Assembly (NCBI RefSeq): GCF_013410105.1
Contig: NZ_JACCCJ010000002.1
Location: forward strand, 496,001-560,000
Length of the DNA stretch: 64,000 nt
Direction: 5' to 3'
From: Sphingopyxis sp. JAI108
GTDB lineage: Bacteria; Pseudomonadota; Alphaproteobacteria; Sphingomonadales; Sphingomonadaceae
Both the position numbers and the translations under genes were made by a program. The notes under the pieces are model-generated. The model ran no database searches and was not told the DNA's origin. It saw only the letters and a list, made by a program, of their open reading frames with translations. Of the stretch, positions 25,406 to 32,976 are shown in pieces; positions within the stretch are counted from its first letter, which is position 1, and every line of letters starts with the position of its first letter.

Positions 25406-25894
25406 CTAGGTCTCTTCCATATTAGTGCCGGTGTAAGCCTCCATTCGCCATGTCCCGTCGAGATAGTGTTCGCCGAGTGGCGACTCCAAAAAGCTCACGA
25501 TTCCGCGCAGCTCTTCCTCGGTGAATTCCCAGTTGATATGACTCTCATATGCTTCCTGATATTGCGGGCGATATTTCTCATAGGCTGCTTTCAGGGTGTC
25601 TATGGGGCCGGTCCATATCTCCATCAGCGTCCTGTTCTGTGGAGCATTTTCGGTGCCTTGCGCCCAACCCAACTCGGGTATGAAAGCGTATCTTTCTAAA
25701 AAGCTCCCTGTGTCGATCCGGACTTGAAGGCCAGATGCCTTCATAAACCGATGAATCAGAGCTAACTTCTCGGCACTCGGTGGGGAGGATTCCTGTGCGG
25801 ACGGCGCAATGACGGCGGCGGAACTTTGCGGCTCTGCATTTGCTGGCGAATTATGGCCGAGGGCCAGCAGGGCAATACAAATTAGCATTTTCAT
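25406..25894 (-). CDS. Exported DUF2059-like protein, apparently truncated by an in-frame TAG
   Basis: A 162-residue protein with a signal peptide (about residues 1-20). The C-terminal part (EFTEEELRGIVSFLESPLGEHYLD) resembles DUF2059 proteins. The TAG at 25406-25408 is followed in the same frame by 14 sense codons (ELLVKQAVELYQKR) and then TAA at 25361-25363. That tail is a natural continuation of the helix, so a recent nonsense mutation or a sequencing change is possible. Codon use is less GC-rich than its neighbours. Function is unknown. Confidence 0.7.
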   Translation of the reverse strand: MKMLICIALLALGHNSPANAEPQSSAAVIAPSAQESSPPSAEKLALIHRFMKASGLQVRIDTGSFLERYAFIPELGWAQGTENAPQNRTLMEIWTGPIDTLKAAYEKYRPQYQEAYESHINWEFTEEELRGIVSFLESPLGEHYLDGTWRMEAYTGTNMEET

Positions 25895-25969
25895 GCAGGC
25901 ACTATGGCATCTTTGCCGACGGCCGCAATCGGTCGGAAGCGGCCTTCCCCGACGCCGCGACTGCGAAGT

Positions 25970-26752
25970 TCAGTTGAGCGCCACGAACCGCGCCATATCG
26001 TCGCGCGTCAAATATCGCACGTCGTCGAACGGCGTCGCGTTGGTCAGCGCATAAAAGGCCCGCGCCTTCGCGGCATCCATTCCCATTTCGCGGTAAAGCG
26101 CGAGATATTCGGCGTGGACCGGGTCGCTTGCCGGATAGTCGTTCGCCTCGCGCCCATATTCGTCGGCCCAGCTATGCACGCCGAATTCGGCGTCGGGCGC
26201 GGCGCGGCGCGTGACGCCGGCCAGCCACAGTTCGACCGCGCCCGACCGGATCGACCCGCCCGCGGGCACGACCGTTTCCATGCCCTGGCGCCGGATCGCC
26301 CGCGCAAGGATCAGATTGGCGTCCTCGTCGAGGCTGCCGGGGCAATCGACCATCTCGAGCCGCCTCAGCCCCGGAAAGGCCGCGAGCATCGCCGCGAACT
26401 GGCGCGGGGTCGCCGAGGTGACGTCGCCCGCCATGCGGACCGTCGCGCCGTCGATCACAGCGAAAGGCCCGAAGCGCGCTTTCGCATGGCCGAGCGTTGC
26501 GAGACTGGCCGCGGGCGCATAGCGACGCGCCGCTGCAAACTCCGCATCCTCGGCCAGCGCCTCGTCATCGAGCAGCGCCATATCCTCGTCGATATAGTCT
26601 GCGCCCTCTTCGTCGCCGGCATCCTCATAGGTCCACGTCACCGTCGTCGTCGTGATCGTCACAAGCTGCTGCGCCTGCGCCGGCGCGAACGCCAGCACCG
26701 ACGCCAAGGCGGCGACGATCAGGGTGCGAAGGAAGGCGGACGGCGAGATCAT
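25970..26752 (-). CDS. Exported protein with ClpP/crotonase-like core (COG3904-like)
   Basis: A 260-residue protein with a signal peptide (about 1-27, cut after AQA). The acidic linker is followed by a core reading VRMAGDVTSATPRQFAAML, then RRLEMVDCPGSLDEDANLIL, then GGSIRSGAVELWLAGVTRRA and FGVHSWADEY. The order (glycine loop, small-residue Ser-Gly turn, then an H near an aromatic) recalls ClpP-class hydrolases of the COG3904 type. Ser and His may form part of a catalytic site, but the usual 'S-A-C' turn is degenerate, so activity is uncertain. It stands alone between a DUF2059-like gene and the large detoxification cluster. Confidence 0.65.
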   Translation of the reverse strand: MISPSAFLRTLIVAALASVLAFAPAQAQQLVTITTTTVTWTYEDAGDEEGADYIDEDMALLDDEALAEDAEFAAARRYAPAASLATLGHAKARFGPFAVIDGATVRMAGDVTSATPRQFAAMLAAFPGLRRLEMVDCPGSLDEDANLILARAIRRQGMETVVPAGGSIRSGAVELWLAGVTRRAAPDAEFGVHSWADEYGREANDYPASDPVHAEYLALYREMGMDAAKARAFYALTNATPFDDVRYLTRDDMARFVALN

Positions 26753-26831
26753 GCGTCCGCCTTCGCGCGGGCGCGATGATCAAAGGACCAACAGGCAGCG
26801 TCAGCGCGCCGTTAACCCCGTTTCGGGACGC

Positions 26832-27485
26832 TCAATCGCGATCGGGCGCGCCGAGCGGGAAATAGGCGCGATACGGCCGCGCCTCCTCGACGCAGCGCGC
26901 GACCGCCGGATGCGCGAGCAATCGGGCGCGATAGGCGCGCAGATTCTCGCAGCCTTCCGGGATGGGATGAACCCAGTCGGCGTAGAACAGCGACGGGGCC
27001 GCCGCGCAGTCGGCCAGCGTGAAGCCATGCGGCGTCGCCCAGCCGCCGCCCGCCAGCTCCTTGTCGAGCCAGCCATAGACGGTATCGAGCGCCGCCTTCG
27101 ACTGGTCGACGATCATCGGCACATGATGGTCGGGCCCGCGGATCGCGTCGGCGACCACCGCCTGCATCCGGCCCATCACATGATTGTCGAAGATGCGGTC
27201 GAACAGCCGCACCTTCAGCGCCGCCTCGAAATCGGTGGGGATCATCCGCGGCTCGGACACCAGATGGTCGAGATATTCGATGATGATCGACGATTCGAAC
27301 CAGGGCACGCCATCGTGGACGAGCAGCGGGAACTGCCCCACCGGCCAATGCGCCTTCAGCTCGGGCATATGGCCGGGGAACGCCGGGTCGACCGAACGAT
27401 AGTCGAATTCGATCCCCTTCTCGTAAAGCGCGATCAGCGCCTTCCACGTATAGGAGGAAAAGGGGTGTCCGTAGAAGATCAGCAT
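26832..27485 (-). CDS. Glutathione S-transferase family protein
   Basis: A 217-residue GST-fold protein, last gene of the 14-gene cluster. The N-terminal thioredoxin-fold domain has LIFYGHPFSSYTWKALIALY, with the cis-Pro region GQFPLLVHDGVPWFESSIII and the Glu-Ser pair that binds the glutathione gamma-glutamate. The C-terminal helical domain carries HGFTLADCAAAPSLFYADW. The ATG at 27485 is chosen because the extra upstream residues lack the domain start. The N-terminal Ser-Ser is consistent with a Ser-type active site. Confidence 0.88.
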   Translation of the reverse strand: MLIFYGHPFSSYTWKALIALYEKGIEFDYRSVDPAFPGHMPELKAHWPVGQFPLLVHDGVPWFESSIIIEYLDHLVSEPRMIPTDFEAALKVRLFDRIFDNHVMGRMQAVVADAIRGPDHHVPMIVDQSKAALDTVYGWLDKELAGGGWATPHGFTLADCAAAPSLFYADWVHPIPEGCENLRAYRARLLAHPAVARCVEEARPYRAYFPLGAPDRD

Positions 27486-27504
27486 CGATTGCCTTCCCTG
27501 CGCG

Positions 27505-28011
27505 TCAGCCGGCACCGACGGCTTCGCCTTTCAGCGCCGCCTCGATCTTTGCGATGTCGATCTTCTTCATCGTCATCATCGCGTCCATCGCGCGCTTGGC
27601 TGCGGCGCGGTCCGGGTCGGTCATCGCGCGCGTCAGCGCGCGCGGGGTGATCTGCCAATTGACCCCCCATTTGTCCTTGCACCAGCCGCACATGCTTTCC
27701 TCGCCGCCATTACCCACGATCGCGTTCCAGTAGCGGTCGGTCTCTTCCTGCGTGTCGGTGTTGATCACGATCGAAAAGGCTTCGTCCGGCCGGAATGCCG
27801 GCCCGCCGTTGATCGCGATGAAGGGGATGCCCATCACGGTGAATTCGACCGTCAGCACATCGCCTTCCTTGCCGTCGGGATAGTCGCTCGGCGAGCGGGT
27901 GGCGGCGATGAATTCGCTGTCCGGAAAGGTCGCGGCATAGAATTTCGCCGCCGCCTCGGCGTCATGGTCGTACCACAGGCACATCGTCACCGGTTCGCTA
28001 CCGTTGCTCAT
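27505..28011 (-). CDS. VOC family protein, PhnB/3-demethylubiquinone-methyltransferase-like fold (copy 1)
   Basis: A 168-residue protein of the PhnB-like VOC fold. It begins VTMCLWYDHDAEAAAKFYAA and has the family's C-terminal WNAIVGNGGEESMCGWCKDK followed by WGVNWQITPRAL. The same C-terminal segment occurs nearly unchanged in the gene next upstream (28037-28531), so these are tandem duplicates. Cellular role is not known; despite the family name, methyltransferase activity is not expected. It lies between the other copy and the GST gene. Confidence 0.88.
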   Translation of the reverse strand: MSNGSEPVTMCLWYDHDAEAAAKFYAATFPDSEFIAATRSPSDYPDGKEGDVLTVEFTVMGIPFIAINGGPAFRPDEAFSIVINTDTQEETDRYWNAIVGNGGEESMCGWCKDKWGVNWQITPRALTRAMTDPDRAAAKRAMDAMMTMKKIDIAKIEAALKGEAVGAG

Positions 28012-28036
28012 GATCCGTCTCCTTTGCTCGCGGCGC

Positions 28037-28531
28037 TCAGACCACCGGTTCGCCGCGCACCGCGGCCTCGATCGTCGCGATGTCGATCTTCTTCATCCCC
28101 ATCATCGCCTCGAACGCGCGCTTGGCCGCGGCGCGGTCGCTGCCGGTCGTCGCGTCGGTGAGCGCGCGCGGGGTGATCTGCCACGACACGCCCCATTTGT
28201 CCTTGCACCAGCCGCACACGCTTTCCTGACCGCCATTGCCCACGATCGCGTTCCACAGCCGGTCGGTCTCCTCCTGCGTGTCGGTGTGGACCTGGAAGGA
28301 GAAGGCCTCGCTATGCTTGAAGATCGGCGGGCCGTTGAGCCCGACGCACGGCGTACCGAGCAGCGTGAACTCGACCGTCTGCACATCGCCCTCCTTGCCG
28401 CCCGGCGAATCCGCCGGCGCGCGGTTCACCGCGCCGACATGGCTGTCGGCAAAGGTCTTGGCATAAAAGGCCGCGGCCTCCTCGGCATCGCCTTCGTACC
28501 AGAGGCACAGGGTCATCGGGGTCTTCGTCAT
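28037..28531 (-). CDS. VOC family protein, PhnB-like fold (copy 2)
   Basis: A 164-residue paralogue of the downstream gene. It begins MTLCLWYEGDAEEAAAFYAK and ends with WNAIVGNGGQESVCGWCKDK and WGVSWQITPRAL. Identity with copy 1 is highest in the C-terminal half and lower in the first 60 residues. The leader GGAGAGAGACG sits just before its ATG at 28531. A metal-binding VOC active site is plausible but the ligands are not clear. It belongs to the same unit. Confidence 0.88.
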   Translation of the reverse strand: MTKTPMTLCLWYEGDAEEAAAFYAKTFADSHVGAVNRAPADSPGGKEGDVQTVEFTLLGTPCVGLNGPPIFKHSEAFSFQVHTDTQEETDRLWNAIVGNGGQESVCGWCKDKWGVSWQITPRALTDATTGSDRAAAKRAFEAMMGMKKIDIATIEAAVRGEPVV

Positions 28532-28561
28532 CGTCTCTCTCCTGAGTTTTCTTGGGGGGGA

Positions 28562-29353
28562 TTATGCTTTGCGCGGGCCGACGAAGCCGATCGGCGCACC
28601 CTCGGGGTCGATCGCGTTCATCGCATATTCGCCGCCGGGGATTTCCATCGGTTCGTTGGTGATGGTGCCGCCGTTCGCGGCCACCGCATCGCGCGCCCGG
28701 TCGATATCGTCGACGCCGATGTAGAAATTCCACACCGGCACCGGATAGCCCTCCATCAACGGCATCACCGCGCCCAGCCCGACATCGCCGCGCTGGATGA
28801 AGCGATAGGCGCCAAGCTCGCCCATCGGCATCTCGCCTTCCTGGCGCCAGCCGAAATGCTTTTTGTAAAAGGCGATGGCGCCGTCGGGGTCGCTCGTCGC
28901 AAGCTCGTTCCAGCGCATATGCTGCGCCCGATCGGCCGAAAACACGTCGCTTTCGCCGCCGCCCTCGGGCGGGATCGGGTCCATGATATAGAAGGGCGCG
29001 CCCTGCGGGTCGCTGACCATCGCGATGCGCCCGACGGGCAGGTCGGTCGCCGGCATGTGCACCGCGCCGCCATCGGCCTTGATCGCGTCGATCGCCTTGT
29101 CGACATCGGCGACATGCAGATAGCCGAGCCAGCCCGGCCGCGCCCCGCCCGCGATCATGTCGGCGTTCAGCGCCAGCACCCCGCCGGCGTTGCCGCCGTC
29201 GGCGCGCCCGATCATCCGATAATCCATGTCGCCCGCCGCCGGATCGCGCTCCGGCGCGATCGTCCAGCCGACCACCGCGCCGTAAAAGCGCGCCGCGCCC
29301 GCCGGGTCGGGGGTCATCAGTTCGTACCAGATGAAGTTCGATGCGTCGTTCAT
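28562..29353 (-). CDS. Two-domain VOC/glyoxalase-like protein
   Basis: A 263-residue protein with two VOC domains (about residues 1-128 and 138-260). Each starts with a W-x-E-L segment (FIWYELMTPDPAGAARFYGA and MRWNELATSDPDGAIAFYKK) and ends in D-P-x-G-A (SDPQGAPFYIMD and IDPEGAPIGFVG). Such proteins often bind small electrophiles or metals. The leader GGAGAGAGACG precedes the ATG at 29353. Neighbours of the same fold lie directly downstream. Confidence 0.9.
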   Translation of the reverse strand: MNDASNFIWYELMTPDPAGAARFYGAVVGWTIAPERDPAAGDMDYRMIGRADGGNAGGVLALNADMIAGGARPGWLGYLHVADVDKAIDAIKADGGAVHMPATDLPVGRIAMVSDPQGAPFYIMDPIPPEGGGESDVFSADRAQHMRWNELATSDPDGAIAFYKKHFGWRQEGEMPMGELGAYRFIQRGDVGLGAVMPLMEGYPVPVWNFYIGVDDIDRARDAVAANGGTITNEPMEIPGGEYAMNAIDPEGAPIGFVGPRKA

Positions 29354-29377
29354 CGTCTCTCTCCTCGATCTTGATCG

Positions 29378-30094
29378 TCAGTAAGTCAGGCTCGGGAACC
29401 AGTCGCCGCGTCCTTCGGGCGTCATGTCGAGCAGCCCCCACAGCGGATCGACCAGGTCGCCCGCGCGGTGGTGCTGGCCGGGATCCTCGGGCGCATAGGC
29501 CATCTCGCTCGCCCAGACGTGGCGGATGACACCGCCATCGCGGTGAAAGACGTTGAAGATCGTCTCGTCCCAATTTTCGCCCGGCTTCATGCCATGCTCG
29601 GCGCGCTTGGCGTCGCTCAGCTTCGACGTGTCGCCGAAATAGTCGGCCGAATAACGCCCATCGACATCGGACAGGAAGACAAGGTGCGGCCAGCGCCGGT
29701 CCTTCGCCCAGGCTTCGAGCCGCGCGATCGGCGATTTCGCCACGACATAGAGCGGCGCCCGTTGCCCGACATGGCGCGCGCTGCCGTCGATCGCGTCGAG
29801 CATATGCGTGCAGCCGTTGCACGGCTTGTCGCGCTCGGGTCCGAACATGAAGCTTTGCAGGATGATGCTCGGCTTGCTGTCGAACAGCGCGGAGAGCGTC
29901 ACCCGCTCGGGCCGCTGATCGGCGCCGATCCGCTCGAAACCATAATCCTCGGGCACTTCGCCGCCGGGCGGCAGCGCGCGGCGTTTCGCCGCCACCGCCT
30001 CGATCTGCCGGCGCAGCGCGATCTCGTCGGCAAGCAACTCGGCGCGCGCCGCGCGATATTTCGGGCTCTCGTTCGGGAAGGACAGATGTTGCAT
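29378..30094 (-). CDS. DUF899 family thioredoxin-like protein
   Basis: A 238-residue protein of the DUF899 family, thioredoxin-fold members often found near dioxygenase or glyoxalase genes. A CxxC-type motif CNGC lies at residues 92-95 (PCNGCTHMLD). Conserved family blocks include YGFERIGADQ, FGDTSKLSD and GENWDETIFNVFHRDGGVIR. The ATG at 30094 (MQHLSFPNES) is chosen; the frame is open upstream. It lies between the GFA and the double-VOC genes. Redox function is inferred from the CxxC only. Confidence 0.88.
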   Translation of the reverse strand: MQHLSFPNESPKYRAARAELLADEIALRRQIEAVAAKRRALPPGGEVPEDYGFERIGADQRPERVTLSALFDSKPSIILQSFMFGPERDKPCNGCTHMLDAIDGSARHVGQRAPLYVVAKSPIARLEAWAKDRRWPHLVFLSDVDGRYSADYFGDTSKLSDAKRAEHGMKPGENWDETIFNVFHRDGGVIRHVWASEMAYAPEDPGQHHRAGDLVDPLWGLLDMTPEGRGDWFPSLTY

Positions 30095-30164
30095 GTCTTT
30101 TCCTTTCATTCCGGGGAGGGGGTGGCGTTGATATCGAGCATCTCGACGCGCTCGACGCTTCTGC

Positions 30165-30722
30165 TCACCCTGCATATCCCTTCGTCGTTTCGATCGGCGG
30201 GGCGCGAAAGTCCATCGCCGCCCATGCCGTCAGCAGCCGCCACATGAATTTGCCCGACGGCGTGCGGTAATTGGGGATGTCGCCCGGCAATTCGGTGCCG
30301 TCCGGCCGGTCACCGACGATCGTCCGCATTTCGGCCGCCGGCCGCTCTTCTGCGGCGATGCGGTCCGAATAGACGCTGAGCCAATGCCCCTTGGTGAATT
30401 CGAGCGCGATCGGCGCGTGACAGCATCGCGCGACAAAGCGCCGCGTGGGCGACTCGGGGGTCAGCCGATGCTCGTCGAGCCGGTCCGATCCCGACAGCCA
30501 TTCGATCCGGTCCTTGCGCATCAGGACATAGGGCGTGCCGCCATCGGCGCCGACGACCTCCGGCGCGCCGGGCACGGCCGCGAAACGCCGGCCCGCTTGC
30601 TGGCAGCTCTGGCAGTAACAGGTCGCCGCAACGATCGGCTTGCCGCTCAGCTCCAGCGTCACCGCGCCGCACCGGCACGATGCGGTGCGCTTGATATCGC
30701 GATCGTCGGTCCCGGCCGTCAC
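30165..30722 (-). CDS. GFA-family zinc-binding protein (CENP-V/glutathione-dependent formaldehyde-activating fold)
   Basis: A 185-residue protein with the Zn-binding Cys pattern of the GFA fold: Cys16 and Cys18 (SCRCGAV), Cys35, Cys37 and Cys40 (CYCQSC), and a later CC pair (FVARCCHAPI). The founder, Gfa, was named for activating the formaldehyde-glutathione adduct; many homologues have unclear roles. Its ATG overlaps the stop of the upstream GST gene by 4 nt, so the two are translationally coupled and probably both act on glutathione adducts. Confidence 0.87.
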   Translation of the reverse strand: MTAGTDDRDIKRTASCRCGAVTLELSGKPIVAATCYCQSCQQAGRRFAAVPGAPEVVGADGGTPYVLMRKDRIEWLSGSDRLDEHRLTPESPTRRFVARCCHAPIALEFTKGHWLSVYSDRIAAEERPAAEMRTIVGDRPDGTELPGDIPNYRTPSGKFMWRLLTAWAAMDFRAPPIETTKGYAG

Positions 30723-31363
30723 GCCGATGCCTCCAGCGCGGCCATCGCCTCGGCGATCCTCACCGGCGCCTTGGGGCGCGCGTACATCGCATCCAGATAG
30801 GCGCGGAGCGCGGGGGCGTCGCCCAGCAGTCCTTCCTCCCGCGCCCAGTCGAGGGTGAAGGCGGCGTTGAAATCGGCCACCGTGACCTGCTCGCCGACGA
30901 CGAAGTCGCGCCCCTGCATATGCTGCTCGAACACCGCGACCATGCGCTCGCCGTCGCGCTTCGCCAGCGCGATTTCGTCGTCCGATTTCTCGTCCGCCGC
31001 ATAGAGGAAGCTATGCAGCGCGATCCGCCACAGCGGTGCTTCGATCTCGGTCATCAGGAAGAACAGCCAGTGATACATCAGGCCGCGGCCTTCCGGTGCA
31101 TCGGGGATCAGCCCGCCGCCCGGGAAGCGGTCGCCATATTTGTCGGCGAGATAGAGCTGGATCGCGGCGGACTCGCTCACCACCAGGTCGCCGTCGACCA
31201 GCACCGGCAGCTTTGCCGCCGGGTTGAGCGCGAGGAACTCGGGCGTCCGCTGCTCGCCGGCGCCCAGATCGACCGGGATCATTTCATGCGGCAGGTCGAG
31301 CTCGTTCAGCAGCCACAGCGCGCGCAGCGCGCGGGTGGGGGGCGTGCCATAAAGTTTGATCAT
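30719..31363 (-). CDS. Glutathione S-transferase family protein
   Basis: A 214-residue GST. It starts MIKLYGTPPTRALRALWLLN at 31363, the thioredoxin-fold first strand with a Thr-Arg region, then the cis-Pro loop (LPVLVDGDLVVSESAAIQLY) with the Glu-Ser glutathione contact. The C-terminal domain has FVVGEQVTVADFNAAFTLDW. Open frame upstream of the ATG runs into the inverted-repeat element and is not used. It overlaps the GFA gene by 4 nt. Confidence 0.92.
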   Translation of the reverse strand: MIKLYGTPPTRALRALWLLNELDLPHEMIPVDLGAGEQRTPEFLALNPAAKLPVLVDGDLVVSESAAIQLYLADKYGDRFPGGGLIPDAPEGRGLMYHWLFFLMTEIEAPLWRIALHSFLYAADEKSDDEIALAKRDGERMVAVFEQHMQGRDFVVGEQVTVADFNAAFTLDWAREEGLLGDAPALRAYLDAMYARPKAPVRIAEAMAALEASA

Positions 31364-31382
31364 CTTGTCGTCGTCCTTTCGC

Positions 31383-31513
31383 TCCTCCCTGTGGCGCAGC
31401 CATGGGGAGGTGGCAGCGGCGAAGCCGCTGACGGAGGGGCAATGGCGCGAGGTCGCGGCCCCTCCACCATCCTTCGGATGGTCCGCCTCCCCACCGCTTC
31501 GCGGCAGGGAGGA
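31383..31513. repeat. 131-bp MITE-like element within the detoxification cluster
   Basis: The outer ends pair as imperfect inverted repeats of about 28 nt: TCCTCCCTG at the left and CAGGGAGGA at the right. Inner arms (GGAGGGGC and GCCCCTCC) nest inside. A 31-nt section at the left end recurs at 16352-16382 with one mismatch. It fills most of the 158-nt gap between the GST and double-DUF1428 genes and could split the unit into two transcripts. Confidence 0.8.
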
Positions 31514-31521
31514 ACAGAGCA

Positions 31522-32241
31522 TCACGCCTCGACGATCGGCTCGAATCCGCCATAGATCATGCGCGCGCCGTCGAACGGGTTGGTCGCAGGATCATGCTTC
31601 ATCCGCTCGTCGGTCATCATCTTTTCCCAGCCGGCGACCCGCGCTTCCTTGCTCGGCCATTCGACCCAGCTATAGACGATGCTCTCGCCGTCCTTCTTGT
31701 GCGCGGCGCGGGCATAATCGGTGACCTTGCCGTCGGGGACATCGTCGCTCCACGCCTCGACGACGCGCGTCGCGCCATAATCGATGAAAACGGCCGACAT
31801 CTTCTGCGCCAGCTTGCGATAGGCTTCCTTGTTGCCGTCGGGGACGGGGACGATATAGCCGTCGGCATAGCCGAGCTTGCCTTCAGCGCGCTCGTCGACG
31901 ATCGAATCGAAGCCACCATAGATCATCCGCATTCCATCGAACGGCATGGTTTCGCCCATATTCTTCATCCGCGGGTCGCTGCGCATCTTCGCGTTTGCGG
32001 CATCGCGCGTCGCCTTGTCGGGATATTCGAACCAGCTGAACACGACGGTTTCGTCGGGTTTCGCCTGCACTGCGCCCTTGAAGTCGTTCACCTTGCCGTC
32101 GGGGACGTCGTCGCCCCAGCATTCGACCATGCGCGTCACGCCGAATTCCTTGAACAGCGGCGCCGCGTCGGCCGCATGCTTGTAATAAACATCCTTGTTG
32201 GCGGTGGGCACCGCGGCGACAAATCCTTCTACATAGGTCAT
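31522..32241 (-). CDS. Fused double DUF1428 protein
   Basis: A 239-residue protein made of two tandem DUF1428 domains, about 118 residues each (family members normally have one). Repeated pairs include YVEGFVAAVP and YADGYIVPVP, VECWGDDVPDGKV and VEAWSDDVPDGKV, and FDGMRMIYGGFDSIV and FDGARMIYGGFEPIV. The fold is a ferredoxin-like alpha-beta dimer in known single-domain members, so the fusion probably makes an intramolecular dimer. Function is unknown. It follows the leader GGAGAGAAG and is separated from the next gene by the 131-bp repeat element. Confidence 0.88.
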   Translation of the reverse strand: MTYVEGFVAAVPTANKDVYYKHAADAAPLFKEFGVTRMVECWGDDVPDGKVNDFKGAVQAKPDETVVFSWFEYPDKATRDAANAKMRSDPRMKNMGETMPFDGMRMIYGGFDSIVDERAEGKLGYADGYIVPVPDGNKEAYRKLAQKMSAVFIDYGATRVVEAWSDDVPDGKVTDYARAAHKKDGESIVYSWVEWPSKEARVAGWEKMMTDERMKHDPATNPFDGARMIYGGFEPIVEA

Positions 32242-32273
32242 CTTCTCTCTCCTTCGGGGGGTTGGAGTCGTTT

Positions 32274-32945
32274 TCAGGCGGGCGGACCCGCCTCTTCGCT
32301 GAACGCGGCAAGCTGCGCCGCCAGCGCCTTCTGGAACGCCGGACGCGCGAGGCAGCGGTCGAGATAGGCCTGCAATCGCGGCTGCTCGGCGATCAGCCCG
32401 GCCTCGACGCCTTCGCGCAGCACGGTCGCCATCGCGATGTCGGCGACCGTGAAGTCATCGACCAGATATTGCTTGTCGCCCATCGCGTCGTTGAGGCGGC
32501 CCAGCCGGCCCTGGATGAACTCGATCAGGCTCGGGCGGCGCAGCTTCGCCCATTCCTCGTCTTTCGCGAACAGATCGACATTGCCCAGCTCGAACAGCAT
32601 CGGCTCGACGCTGTTATAGGCGGCGAACAACCAGGCGAGCGTGCTCGCGCGCGTCTGGGGATCGCGCGGCATCAGGCGCGCGTCCTTTTCCGCGAGGTGG
32701 AGCAGGATCGCGCCGCTTTCGAACAATCGCACGCCATTGTCGCACAGCACGGGGACCTGCCCCCACGGCTGGAACAGGAAATGGTCGGCGGGGCGGTTGA
32801 TCGCGCTGATCAGATGTTCGGCATAATCGAGGCCGATTTCCTCGCACGCCCAGCGCGGGCGCAGGTCGCGGACATAGCCGCGCGCGAAGTCGGGAACCCA
32901 GTCGAAGGCGGTGACTTCAAGCTTGCTCTCGGGATTGACGGGCAT
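32274..32945 (-). CDS. Glutathione S-transferase family protein
   Basis: A 223-residue GST. The N-terminal domain includes FARGYVRDLRPRWACEEIGL and the cis-Pro region GQVPVLCDNGVRLFESGAIL. The C-terminal helical part has YLVDDFTVADIAMATVLREG. It is one of three GST-fold genes in the cluster, and unlike the other two has no clear Ser/Tyr at the expected active-site position. The leader GAGAGGAGTTCC precedes its ATG at 32945. It lies between the alpha/beta hydrolase and the DUF1428 genes. Confidence 0.9.
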   Translation of the reverse strand: MPVNPESKLEVTAFDWVPDFARGYVRDLRPRWACEEIGLDYAEHLISAINRPADHFLFQPWGQVPVLCDNGVRLFESGAILLHLAEKDARLMPRDPQTRASTLAWLFAAYNSVEPMLFELGNVDLFAKDEEWAKLRRPSLIEFIQGRLGRLNDAMGDKQYLVDDFTVADIAMATVLREGVEAGLIAEQPRLQAYLDRCLARPAFQKALAAQLAAFSEEAGPPA

Positions 32946-32976
32946 GGGGAACTCCTCTCGCTTTTCTTGTGGGGGG

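Noticed and set aside
28004-29374. A 456-residue plus-strand frame across the VOC genes
   Set aside because: It is antisense to three clear VOC genes and is His/Arg-rich low-complexity sequence.
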